Assembly: GCF_029643245.1 (NCBI RefSeq) | Contig: NZ_CP116398.1 | Span: forward strand, 2,294,001 to 2,358,000 | Source of the DNA: Methylomonas sp. EFPC3 | Lineage (GTDB): Bacteria; Pseudomonadota; Gammaproteobacteria; Methylococcales; Methylomonadaceae | DNA: 64,000 nt | Direction of reading: 5' to 3' | Part shown: positions 1 to 7,113 of the stretch, in pieces | How positions within the stretch are numbered: position 1 is the stretch's first letter | Layout: every line of letters begins with the position of its first letter | Notes under the pieces: model-generated | Databases searched by the model: none | Seen by the model: the letters and a program-made list of their open reading frames with translations, nothing else | Told to the model about the DNA's origin: nothing | Translations under genes and position numbers: made by a program

Positions 1-2
1 TG

Positions 3-203
3 GGCATATCGCAAAGCGCCCTAGGACGCTGGGTACGAGCGGAACGCAAGCCTTCGGCGAACGAATCGGCGGTAAAAAAGTCTTGTCTGAATCTGGGGGA
101 CCGTGACGAATTGATCCGCTTACGGAAGGAAAATGAACAGTTGCGAATGGAGCGCGAAATCTTAAAAAAGGCCGCAGTCTTCTTTGCGAAAGAAACCGAA
201 TAA
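3..203 (+). CDS. IS3-family transposase OrfA, 3' part
   Basis: The open frame from position 3 to the TAA at 201-203 reads as the C-terminal part of an IS3 OrfA. It ends in a charged leucine-zipper-like segment (ELIRLRKENEQLRMEREIL, then KKAAVFFAKE) typical of this family. The N-terminal helix-turn-helix lies outside the window. The frame overlaps the upstream extension of orfB, as expected for a frameshifted OrfAB transposase. Confidence 0.85.
   Translation, partial: GISQSALGRWVRAERKPSANESAVKKSCLNLGDRDELIRLRKENEQLRMEREILKKAAVFFAKETE
164..170 (+). other. -1 ribosomal frameshift heptamer A-AAA-AAG of the IS
   Basis: Six A residues and a G, phased in the orfA frame as A AAA AAG (165-167 and 168-170 are codons). 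A -1 slip here enters the orfB frame, which is open from the heptamer to 1069 and encodes GRSLLCERNRIKYGF upstream of the first ATG. This is the standard IS3 way of making the OrfAB fusion. Confidence 0.8.
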
Positions 204-262
204 AGTACGGGTTTATTCGAGAGCAACAGAAGACCTATCCAGTCACCGTACTGTGTCGGGTC

Positions 263-1069
263 ATGGGCGTTGGCACTAGTGCTTACTACGAATGGTGCAC
301 CGCCTCACAAGGCAGTGATAAAAAGCGGCAGGATCAACAGCTTACCGATAAAGTGTGTCAAATCTTTACCGACAACAAGCAGTGCTTTGGTTCGCGTCGC
401 TTAGCGGATCGCTTGCAGAAACAGGGTTTTGCCGTCGGCCGCTTTAAAACGCGGCGGATCATGCGGGAGTTGAAGTTAAAAGTTCGCTACCCCAAACGAT
501 TTAAAGTGACCACGGACAGCAACCACAGCGAGGCCATCTCCCCAAATCGGCTGGATCGCCAATTCAAGGTCGCTCAGCCAAATCAAGTGTGGAGCACGGA
601 TATTACCTATGTCTGGACGTTACAGGGCTGGCTGTATGTCGCGGTCGTTATCGATCTATTCTCCCGCCAAGTGGTGGGCTGGGCCATTGACGACCACATG
701 CGGACCTCGCTCTGTGTCAAGGCATTACAAATGGCCTTCTGGCGTCGCAAACCGCCACCTGGTCTGCTGCATCACTCGGATCGTGGTAGTCAGTATGCGA
801 GTCGAGAATATCGCCAACATCTGGCCGTGATGCGCATGGAGCAAAGCATGAGCCGAAAAGGCAATTGCTGGGACAATTCGCCGACGGAACGCTTTTTCCG
901 TAGCTTGAAGCATGAACAGCTCAACTACGAAAAATTCAAAACCCAAGAGGCGGCAAAACTGAGCGTGATCGACTATTTGGCTTTTTACAACGGCCGTCGA
1001 TCGCATTCAACATTGGGCTATCAATCCCCGATCGAATTCGAGCGGGAATTTTCGAGAGACGCTGCCTAA
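263..1069 (+). CDS. IS3-family transposase OrfB (DDE integrase core)
   Basis: The 268-residue reading from the first ATG covers the HTH_21 segment (about residues 25-75) and the rve integrase core. The DDE residues are visible: D in WSTDITYV, D in LHHSDRGSQYAS, and E in DNSPTERFFRSLKHE. It ends in the usual family tail (YNGRRSHSTLGYQSPIEFE). The frame is open upstream to the slippery site at 164-170, so the active product is probably an OrfAB fusion rather than this ATG-initiated form. It looks intact. Confidence 0.93.
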   Translation: MGVGTSAYYEWCTASQGSDKKRQDQQLTDKVCQIFTDNKQCFGSRRLADRLQKQGFAVGRFKTRRIMRELKLKVRYPKRFKVTTDSNHSEAISPNRLDRQFKVAQPNQVWSTDITYVWTLQGWLYVAVVIDLFSRQVVGWAIDDHMRTSLCVKALQMAFWRRKPPPGLLHHSDRGSQYASREYRQHLAVMRMEQSMSRKGNCWDNSPTERFFRSLKHEQLNYEKFKTQEAAKLSVIDYLAFYNGRRSHSTLGYQSPIEFEREFSRDAA

Positions 1070-1113
1070 ACAAGTGTCCGGTTTTTGTTGACCATTACAG
1101 CACCCATGAAAAC

Positions 1114-1476
1114 GTGAAAGTAAATAGCACCAATGCGGTCTCTATTACCTTCAGGGTAGACCCGCTAACCAAAGCCAAGATGGACTGGATCAATGCCCAA
1201 TATCCAGAGTTCACCTGTTCTGGCTCCATGATGATCCGCCGAGCCCTATCGTACTATCAGAGCTACTTAGAGACTCTCCTCCCCGATCCCGAGCTGTTAC
1301 GCCTGGAGGGGTACCAACTGAAAGCCGCAGCAACCGGGGAGGGTATCCCCTGGAGAACTCAGCCCGATTTCACCAGGAAACCGGGCAAGCCTCTCAGTGA
1401 GTACCTGAAGGAGACAGGCCAACGGAGACTCAACAAGCTACTCACCACAGACCCCGACTGGAGGCTTAGGCAATGA
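1114..1476 (+). CDS. small protein of unknown function, possible ribbon-helix-helix N-terminus
   Basis: 120 residues starting at GTG 1114; the ATG at 1106 runs straight into a stop. The N-terminal SITFRVDPLTKAKMDWI followed by a helix (SGSMMIRRALSYYQSYL) resembles a ribbon-helix-helix fold, but I do not recognise the family. The stop overlaps the next gene's ATG, so the two are probably translated together. First gene of a rightward operon (1114-3558) in what looks like a phage-derived integrative segment. Confidence 0.55.
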   Translation: MKVNSTNAVSITFRVDPLTKAKMDWINAQYPEFTCSGSMMIRRALSYYQSYLETLLPDPELLRLEGYQLKAAATGEGIPWRTQPDFTRKPGKPLSEYLKETGQRRLNKLLTTDPDWRLRQ

Positions 1477-1664
1477 TTCGTACCCATCCAGGTACCAGAC
1501 CCAAGGTCTACCACAAAGACCTCACAAAGAACGACCTTAACCAACTGATTATCGAGATAAGGCACGGCGATGGAATTATCACCCCCAGGGCAATCGCCTC
1601 AAGGTGGGGTATTTCCCAGGCCTCAGCCGCTCGCTTAATCATGATCCACAATCACCCGGAGTAA
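1473..1664 (+). CDS. 63-aa putative HTH protein
   Basis: Starts in the ATGA overlap with the preceding gene. The C-terminal half (TPRAIASRWGISQASAARLI) reads as a helix-turn-helix of the kind that senses or packs DNA. No other domain is visible. The short length and coupling to the upstream gene suggest a small regulator, which is inference. Confidence 0.5.
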   Translation: MIRTHPGTRPKVYHKDLTKNDLNQLIIEIRHGDGIITPRAIASRWGISQASAARLIMIHNHPE

Positions 1665-2581
1665 ACAATTATGGCAACTTGACGAGCCCAGCCGTTCAAG
1701 TCACCGATACGGTTCACTCCGTCCAATTCGGTGGCGCTAATCCAGGGTTCTCCTCCCAAGGTTTGAGCCAGTTCGATACTTCGGACTTTGCACGGGATAC
1801 CGGCAGCCCCTTGAGTACCGCCCGCAATAACGGCTTTCCTGCCGGTGGCGACTTAAGGCTTGATTCTGTTATCAAGGCAGGCGGCACCGAATTGACCATC
1901 GAAAACGCCATGCACATGGGTTGGGTCCGCCAAGCCGCCAACGGTTTCGAGTGGATAGGCCCAGGCAGCCACCCAGAAGTTAAAAAAAATCCCGATAGCT
2001 CCCAGATAAGCCCAGCACAGAACACCCAGGAGCCGCCGACCGATCAGCGGGAGGAGTCTCAGCAGAAGTTGCCGGAAGGTGTCGAGCCGTTCACTCCTGA
2101 AGTAGAGGCCCAAGTGGCCCAGGCCATCAGCGGCATACCTCAGCCCATGATTAGTGAGGCTGTGGTTCATGTACTGGAGCACGGCCCCGAGAGTTTGAAC
2201 TATGACCAGCTCGCCAGCCTAACCGGCCTGTCTGCGGCTGAGGTACAACAACGGGCCGCCTCTGTGATTGGGGCCTTTACCGCTCAGGCGGACAGTATTG
2301 CCAAGTCGATGGGCATACAGGAACCCCAAGAGCTCTGGAACTGGCTGCACACTAACCGAGGGGATGCCATGAAGAGAGCCCAAAGAGACATGGCGTTTAA
2401 CCGGGATACCCGGATGCTCCGCCAGCTTATCCAGCATGCAAAGGACTCGCTCGGCCCCGATGAGGGCTCCCTCAAAGCCGCTGGCTATCAAACCCACGTT
2501 AACGACTATGGTGAACTATTGGTCAACATCAACGGTGCCTGGACGCTCGCCAGTGTCGCCCAGAAGATGCGCCTAATCTGA
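1604..2581 (+). CDS. phage-like protein of unknown function, start uncertain
   Basis: The open frame begins at ATG 1604 inside the preceding gene, so that start is doubtful. A TTG at 1679 just after a GGAG is a possible alternative, giving about 300 residues. The middle (residues 130-165) is rich in P, Q, E and S, and the C-terminal half is helical (VQQRAASVIGAFTAQADSIA and RDMAFNRDTRMLRQLIQHAK). The low-complexity acidic centre with a helical tail recalls phage scaffold or internal proteins, but I do not recognise a family. A strong terminator follows at 2608. Confidence 0.5.
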   Translation: MGYFPGLSRSLNHDPQSPGVNNYGNLTSPAVQVTDTVHSVQFGGANPGFSSQGLSQFDTSDFARDTGSPLSTARNNGFPAGGDLRLDSVIKAGGTELTIENAMHMGWVRQAANGFEWIGPGSHPEVKKNPDSSQISPAQNTQEPPTDQREESQQKLPEGVEPFTPEVEAQVAQAISGIPQPMISEAVVHVLEHGPESLNYDQLASLTGLSAAEVQQRAASVIGAFTAQADSIAKSMGIQEPQELWNWLHTNRGDAMKRAQRDMAFNRDTRMLRQLIQHAKDSLGPDEGSLKAAGYQTHVNDYGELLVNINGAWTLASVAQKMRLI

Positions 2582-2607
2582 GGATTTAACTCAGGCAACT
2601 AAAAACC

Positions 2608-2657
2608 AGGGTGAACCCGTAGGAGCCCCACCAAGGCTCAGGGTTCGCCCTTTTCTT
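2608..2657 (+). terminator. rho-independent terminator
   Basis: AGGGTGAACCC (2608-2618) pairs with GGGTTCGCCCT (2641-2651). A nested GAGCC/GGCTC stem lies at 2623-2627 and 2635-2639. The run TTTTCTTT follows. It would end the transcript of the 1114-2581 genes. Confidence 0.8.
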
Positions 2658-2692
2658 TCCAGCATTTAATCCACTCACAAGCATTTCAATCA

Positions 2693-2923
2693 ATGGCAAT
2701 CTCACCACGCCAAGCCATCGCCAACCATTGCAAGGGTTGTATTTATGACCCGAAAGCAGGCGGTACTTGGAGACAACAAACGGAAGGCTGCACGGTCACA
2801 ACCTGTGAACTCTATAGCTTCCGCCCCATCACCTCAAAAACCAAGCAAACCCTCAAGCAAACCCTCGCGACCCTAGGCAACCCCTTGGCGGTCCCCGTTT
2901 TGTCTGCGGATTTAGTCGCCTGA
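2693..2923 (+). CDS. 76-aa cysteine-containing phage-type protein
   Basis: Four cysteines arranged as C-x2-C (HCKGCIYD) and C-x5-C (GCTVTTCELYSFRP) suggest a small zinc-binding protein, a type common in phage early regions. Family unknown. It lies between the arms of the 15-bp inverted repeat. Confidence 0.55.
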   Translation: MAISPRQAIANHCKGCIYDPKAGGTWRQQTEGCTVTTCELYSFRPITSKTKQTLKQTLATLGNPLAVPVLSADLVA

Positions 2924-2932
2924 GTTAAATCC

Positions 2933-3187
2933 ATGACAAGGCCAGCGGATAGAATGATGTGGTTCTGGTCGGAACTCAGCAACCGACTACAGGACTTCAA
3001 GAATAACCCCAACGATGAAAAAACCAGATTACTCCTGGAGATAATGGCCCAGTATCGCGAGGCCGCCGATAGGGGCTTAGTCGGTATCCAGCCCACAGGC
3101 TCCACCGATGGTAGCGGGGTAGTTCTCCAGCATGCCGACAATTACCCGGTTATCAACGCCTATGACTGGTACCGGGGCCACTCATGA
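2933..3187 (+). CDS. 84-aa protein of unknown function
   Basis: No recognised domain. The N-terminal part is helical and charged (DRMMWFWSELSNRLQDF), and the C-terminal end is aromatic. The stop overlaps the next gene's ATG, so it is read in the same operon as the BRO-like gene. Confidence 0.5.
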   Translation: MTRPADRMMWFWSELSNRLQDFKNNPNDEKTRLLLEIMAQYREAADRGLVGIQPTGSTDGSGVVLQHADNYPVINAYDWYRGHS

Positions 3188-3558
3188 GTAAGCGCACTAC
3201 CGTGAAGCTTCTCACCTTCAACTTGGGCGGTACCCAGATCAGAGGGATACTTCAAGGCCAAGAGGCTTGGCTATTGGTCGGCGATATTGCCAAGGCTTTT
3301 GGCAGTACCCCTCCCAGCCATTACTCAATATTGGCAGGGATGGACAAGGCCTTAATATGGATAGATACCCCGAGAGGCCCGAGGGAGGCTCTGGTGGTTA
3401 ACCAAGAGTCCCTCATTGCGTGGGCCTATCGGAGCCGGAAGGCTGCAGCGGGCAACCTGAGGAAGTGGCTTGCCGATCAGATCAAACCGGGCTTACTCCA
3501 GAGCATCACCTTTAATTCAGTAGAGGGTGGGCTGATTGTCGGCAAGGTGGGGGCTTAG
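3184..3558 (+). CDS. BRO-N-like (antirepressor-type) protein
   Basis: 124 residues with a degenerate BRO-N pattern: an N-terminal beta strand (LLTFNLGGTQIRGI), LVGDIAKAFG in the place of the usual WFVAKDVxxALG, and ALVVNQESLIAWAYRSRK followed by LRKWLADQIKPGL. BRO-N domains occur in phage antirepressors and bind DNA. No C-terminal effector domain is present. Last gene of the rightward set; it faces a leftward set that starts at 3845. Confidence 0.55.
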   Translation: MSKRTTVKLLTFNLGGTQIRGILQGQEAWLLVGDIAKAFGSTPPSHYSILAGMDKALIWIDTPRGPREALVVNQESLIAWAYRSRKAAAGNLRKWLADQIKPGLLQSITFNSVEGGLIVGKVGA

Positions 3559-3845
3559 GCTAGCTCACCAACAACATCAGTCCGTCTGGCACGTTGGGCG
3601 GCCATGTCGGTGTAGTGAAAAGAAAACCGATGCCAATGGAAGCTAACCTCTCGGGGGCCATGCACTGTTCTTTGTAACTGTAGGTCTGTCCCCTTAGGGT
3701 GAACCTCAAGGTAAAACTCATGATTCCCCAGGAACAGCACCTTAGTGGTAGTGTCGAGCATAAGAGGCACCTCCCCAGAGTCGTTGATCGAAGGGATTGC
3801 GCCAAAGCCAAAAGCGATAGATTTACGTGTAATTTCGATATACAT
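3555..3845 (-). CDS. 96-aa protein of unknown function
   Basis: Open frame from ATG at 3845, convergent with the BRO-like gene (4-bp overlap of stops). Beta-rich sequence with no family I know. The spacing to the next leftward gene is short, so it may be co-transcribed with the integrase. Confidence 0.45.
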   Translation of the reverse strand: MYIEITRKSIAFGFGAIPSINDSGEVPLMLDTTTKVLFLGNHEFYLEVHPKGTDLQLQRTVHGPREVSFHWHRFSFHYTDMAAQRARRTDVVGELA

Positions 3846-3880
3846 AGTTAGGTTTCCTTTAGTGAGATATTGAAAGTTGA

Positions 3881-4084
3881 TTAATGCGTTGTATCAGTTG
3901 GGCCAAGGTCTTTGGTTAGTACCGTGGTGAAAGCCTCCAGCCCCTTACCATCCCGCCGCCATTCAACGGTATAAACTACTGCCGCATGGGGAGGGATGTC
4001 TTTAAGTTTGGCGTCGGCAGAGTCGCGGTAGTCAGTACCCAGATAATGCCAACCATCATCGAGAAAATGCCTAGATGTTGTCAT
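3881..4084 (-). CDS. 67-aa protein of unknown function
   Basis: Starts 10 bp after the integrase stop in the same direction. The sequence (RHFLDDGWHYLGTDYRDS) is compact and non-repetitive. No motif recognised. A small accessory gene of the integrative segment. Confidence 0.45.
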   Translation of the reverse strand: MTTSRHFLDDGWHYLGTDYRDSADAKLKDIPPHAAVVYTVEWRRDGKGLEAFTTVLTKDLGPTDTTH

Positions 4085-4093
4085 AATGCCTCC

Positions 4094-5080
4094 TCAGCCG
4101 AGCCTTAACGCCAAGTCGCTGGCCTTGAGGTGGGTGTATCGTTTGAGCATGGATAAGGTCTTATGCCCGGTAATGGCTGAGACCTCCATCGTGTTGAGCC
4201 CCTTCTCGAATAACCTGGAGGTGGCCTCATGGCGTAAGTCGTGAAACCGTAGGTCTTTGAGGTTGGCCCGCTTACAGGCACGGCTGAAGGCTTGGGACAC
4301 TGAGTCGGGCTTGGTGGTGAATACCGGCCCTTCAGTTTTAACGCCTACACTGTTGAGCACCTCCAAGGCTCTGGAGGATAACGGTACCTCCCGAGAATCA
4401 CCGTTCTTGGTATCCGGGAGGAGTACAACACGCTTGGCGGTGTCGACATTCTCCCAGGTCATACCCAGGAGCTCAGATCGACGCATGCCGGTTTCGACGG
4501 CAAGCTGGACTATCTGGTGAACTTCTTGGGTGTACTCCAGGGCTTGGATAAGTTTACGGAGTTCTTCCGGGGTGAGCCTTCTGGTTCTGCCGTTCGGTAA
4601 CTTAGGGAGCTTGATGAGCTTGATGGGATTAGCTAGCGACTCAAAACCCCACTCAGTCCGGGCGATGCTGTACACGTTGGAAATAACGGCCAAGTCTAGG
4701 CGTACAGTATTGGGGGAGAGCTCCTTACCTAACCGCTCATCGCGCCACTTGGCAAAGTCACTGCTTTTAATTTCTGCTAGAGGCTTATTCGCGATGGGCG
4801 AATTTATCCAGCTTTTTACCCGGTGGCCCTCATGGATAGCACCTTTCTTTTTTGGTGTGATTAATTCCAGATACCGGCAGAGTAAGTCTCTTAGGGTAGT
4901 CCCATCGGTTTCAATTGGAGCTGGTGCCGAGTAGTTCCCTCGATCGATCTCCGCTTCAATCTGCCGAGCCCAGGTCTGGGCCTCCGCTTTGGTACCGAAA
5001 GACTTGGTTAAGTCTGGGTGTCCTTTGCGCTGTATCCTGGCTTGCCAAGAGCCGGACCCGCGCTTTCGAAATGTAGCCAT
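4094..5080 (-). CDS. int: tyrosine recombinase (phage-type integrase)
   Basis: 328 residues from the ATG at 5080, which has AGGAGA upstream; the frame also has a start at 5113 without a good binding site. The N-terminal Arm-type domain (FRKRGSGSWQARIQRKGHPD) is followed by a SAM-like core-binding domain and the catalytic domain. Catalytic residues in 328-aa numbering: R200/201 (GMRRSELLG), H280 and R283 (HDLRHEATS), H306 (TGHKTLS), Y315 (KRYTHL). All are present, so it is probably active. Its 5' end lies about 110 bp from tRNA-His, a typical integration position. Confidence 0.92.
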   Translation of the reverse strand: MATFRKRGSGSWQARIQRKGHPDLTKSFGTKAEAQTWARQIEAEIDRGNYSAPAPIETDGTTLRDLLCRYLELITPKKKGAIHEGHRVKSWINSPIANKPLAEIKSSDFAKWRDERLGKELSPNTVRLDLAVISNVYSIARTEWGFESLANPIKLIKLPKLPNGRTRRLTPEELRKLIQALEYTQEVHQIVQLAVETGMRRSELLGMTWENVDTAKRVVLLPDTKNGDSREVPLSSRALEVLNSVGVKTEGPVFTTKPDSVSQAFSRACKRANLKDLRFHDLRHEATSRLFEKGLNTMEVSAITGHKTLSMLKRYTHLKASDLALRLG

Positions 5081-5187
5081 ATGTTCTCCTAAAAAAGGAC
5101 AGGAGAAGGACAAAAGGCCAACTTTAGGGGCGGTCTAAATGGATAGTTCGTTAGGTTTATATGTGTTATCAGTGGGTTAGATGTAAT

Positions 5188-5264
5188 GGTGAGCGTAGCT
5201 CAGTTGGTAGAGCCCCGGATTGTGATTCCGGTTGTCGTGGGTTCGAGCCCCATCGTTCACCCCA
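5188..5264 (+). tRNA. tRNA-His (GTG anticodon)
   Basis: A 77-nt cloverleaf with the extra 5' G of histidine tRNAs at 5188. The acceptor stem is GTGAGC (5189-5194) with GTTCAC. The D loop is AGCTCAGTTGGTAGAGC, the anticodon loop reads TTGTGAT, the T arm is GGGTTCGAGCCCC, and CCA is encoded at 5262-5264. The gene is complete. The integrase-bearing segment ends upstream of its 5' end, not at its 3' end. Confidence 0.95.
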
Positions 5265-5427
5265 CCATACTCTTGAAAGTCAAGCCTTCGTTCCAATCCA
5301 GTCACCGGCTAATATTTTGCCCGCGCCCTGACTGAACTGCTCAGAAAGCCCCCACCTGCCCCACCTAAAACAACCCGTATCCGCAAACGATTTGTTTTCG
5401 CCTGCAGTAGCTTCAAGACTCTAAATC
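5265..5427. other. intergenic stretch after tRNA-His
   Basis: I see no gene, clear terminator or repeat here. In particular there is no second copy of the tRNA 3' end that would mark an attachment site. Confidence 0.5.
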
Positions 5428-7020
5428 CTATCTACCCGGCTTAATGTCAAATGCAATACAAATTCGTTCCTGGTCGGAATTGAATGGAATTGTGCGGTGA
5501 AACAACGAGGACGGGAACAACACCAGGTCACCAACTTTTTGGTCGACGATTTGGGTCGGAAAGTCGTCGTGCAGACGCGGGTAGTCATCGCCGTCGGTAC
5601 CGTATTCGAAACTGCCTTCATGGTTGTTGCATTTGTCCGGTAGTTGCAGGTAGACGCAGCCGCTGATCCAGCCTTCTTCGTGGATGTGCGAGGTCAAATA
5701 GCCGCCCTGGTCCATGCGTAAATACCAGGAGCTGGCGAATTCCAGCGTTTTCGGAAACAAGCGAATCAAGGCATCGTCGCTGCCGGCAAAGTGTTGTTGG
5801 TAAGCTTTGACCTTGGCGCGGATCAGTGTCGCCAACTGCTGAAACGAGGCTTCCGGTCGCTGCAATAAATTTCCTGCTGACTGCATGCCGTAATACAAAC
5901 GCCCCTGCTTGCGCTCGGCGATGGCCAAGTGTTTGACGTCATCCAGCAATTGGTTCAGCAAGGCGCTGCCGGGTTCCGTCAGTTCGGCTATCCGGGTGTG
6001 CTGAACGAACGCCATCGGATCGCGACAGTAGCCGTACACGTCGGATTGCCGGAAATTGGTGGCGTAGTGCGTCGCCAAACTGCCCAGCAATACCGAGTTG
6101 TGGCGGTCTTGGGCGATCAATTCATCCAGGCGCTGTTTGAACGCGTCGAATTGACGCGTTTTATACAAACACAACAACACCCGCTCTTGAGCGTCGGCGA
6201 AATCCGACGCCGAGAAGTAAGGGATCGCCTGCTCGAACTGTCCTCCCAAACAATAACTCTCGCCCAGATTGTAATTGGCACGGCCGTGATCGGGATTGGC
6301 TTGCAGCGCGGCGCGGTAACAACGCACCGCTTCCTCCATGTTGCCTTGGTCGCGGTAAATTTCACCCAGGTCGTTCCAGGCGTCGGCGAATTGCGGATCC
6401 AGGCGCAACGCTGCTTTGAAAGCGTCGATGGCTTGGCCGTGCGCGCCCTGGTCGTAAAGATTGGTGCCGAGATTGAAATAGCCCAGCGCATCGGCATTGA
6501 TCTCCAGGGCTTTGCGGTAACACTGCTCGGCCGCTTTCAGGTCGCCAAGCGTTTGCAGCACCGCGCCCCAATTGGCCCAAGCCTGGTAATAACCGGGTTG
6601 TTGCTCGACGGCTGTTCGATAATGCTTGGCCGCATCCTGCCATTGGTTTTGCTGCTGCAACAGCGCGCCCAAATTGAAATGCGCAACGGTCAGATCCGGC
6701 TTGATTTGTAGCGCCTTGCGGTAAGCGGCGATGGCGCCTTTGGCGTCGTTGAGTTGGGTATAAATCGCGCCGAGGTTGAAATGGATTTCGGCGATATTGG
6801 GATCGATGGCGATCATCTTGCGGAAGCTGGCCGCCGCCTCGCGCAACTTGCCTTGTAGCTGTTGGCACATGCCCAGCAAATTCAGCAGCGGCAAGGATTT
6901 GGGGTAGGCGTTCAACAAGCCTTGCGCCCTGATTTCCGCCAACGGGATTTGGCCGGCCTGGTACAGTTGATGGATGGCCTGTAATTCCGCCGGTTGCGGT
7001 TGTTTGGGCTGGGCTTTCAT
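5428..7020 (-). CDS. TPR-repeat protein with C-terminal 2OG-Fe(II) oxygenase domain
   Basis: 530 residues. Residues about 10-290 are tandem tetratricopeptide repeats with the NxGxxYxxxG..A...Y..AL pattern (for example FNLGAIYTQLNDAKGAIAAY). The C-terminal 110 residues match the putative 2-oxoglutarate/iron oxygenase family seen behind TPRs: a metal-binding HIHEEGW segment, GSFEYG, and a distal histidine in VLFPSSLFHRTIPF. Such proteins are thought to hydroxylate protein or small-molecule substrates brought by the TPRs; the substrate is not known. It is cytosolic by sequence and lies 93 bp downstream of cysN in the same direction. Confidence 0.85.
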   Translation of the reverse strand: MKAQPKQPQPAELQAIHQLYQAGQIPLAEIRAQGLLNAYPKSLPLLNLLGMCQQLQGKLREAAASFRKMIAIDPNIAEIHFNLGAIYTQLNDAKGAIAAYRKALQIKPDLTVAHFNLGALLQQQNQWQDAAKHYRTAVEQQPGYYQAWANWGAVLQTLGDLKAAEQCYRKALEINADALGYFNLGTNLYDQGAHGQAIDAFKAALRLDPQFADAWNDLGEIYRDQGNMEEAVRCYRAALQANPDHGRANYNLGESYCLGGQFEQAIPYFSASDFADAQERVLLCLYKTRQFDAFKQRLDELIAQDRHNSVLLGSLATHYATNFRQSDVYGYCRDPMAFVQHTRIAELTEPGSALLNQLLDDVKHLAIAERKQGRLYYGMQSAGNLLQRPEASFQQLATLIRAKVKAYQQHFAGSDDALIRLFPKTLEFASSWYLRMDQGGYLTSHIHEEGWISGCVYLQLPDKCNNHEGSFEYGTDGDDYPRLHDDFPTQIVDQKVGDLVLFPSSLFHRTIPFNSDQERICIAFDIKPGR

Positions 7021-7080
7021 CGTCAGTCGATACCTGTGTGCTGGTTACAGGTGGTTGAGCGGCAAACTCGCCGCCGGCAA

Positions 7081-7104
7081 CCGCCAGGCCGCAAGACCTG
7101 GCGG
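7081..7104. repeat. hairpin between cysN and the TPR gene
   Basis: CCGCCAGG and CCTGGCGG form a perfect 8-bp stem with an 8-nt loop, just after the cysN stop. There is no T-run, so it may be an mRNA-stabilising or attenuating hairpin rather than a terminator. Confidence 0.6.
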
Positions 7105-7113
7105 CAAACGGAT

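Larger units (their letters stand above)
1..1096 (+). mobile_element. IS3-family insertion sequence, left end outside window
   Basis: Holds the end of orfA, a slippery A6G heptamer and a complete orfB with the IS3 transposase core. After the orfB stop comes TGTCCGG-TTTTTGTTGACCA (about 1075-1094), which looks like a right terminal repeat. The exact right boundary is uncertain because the left inverted repeat is not in the window. The next gene starts only about 20 bp further on. Confidence 0.85.
2582..2932. repeat. perfect 15-bp inverted repeat flanking a small gene
   Basis: GGATTTAACTCAGGC at 2582-2596 is repeated inverted as GCCTGAGTTAAATCC at 2918-2932. The arms lie about 320 bp apart, one just after the stop of the upstream gene and the other across the stop of the 76-aa gene at 2693-2923. 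They enclose the terminator and that gene. Confidence 0.8.
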
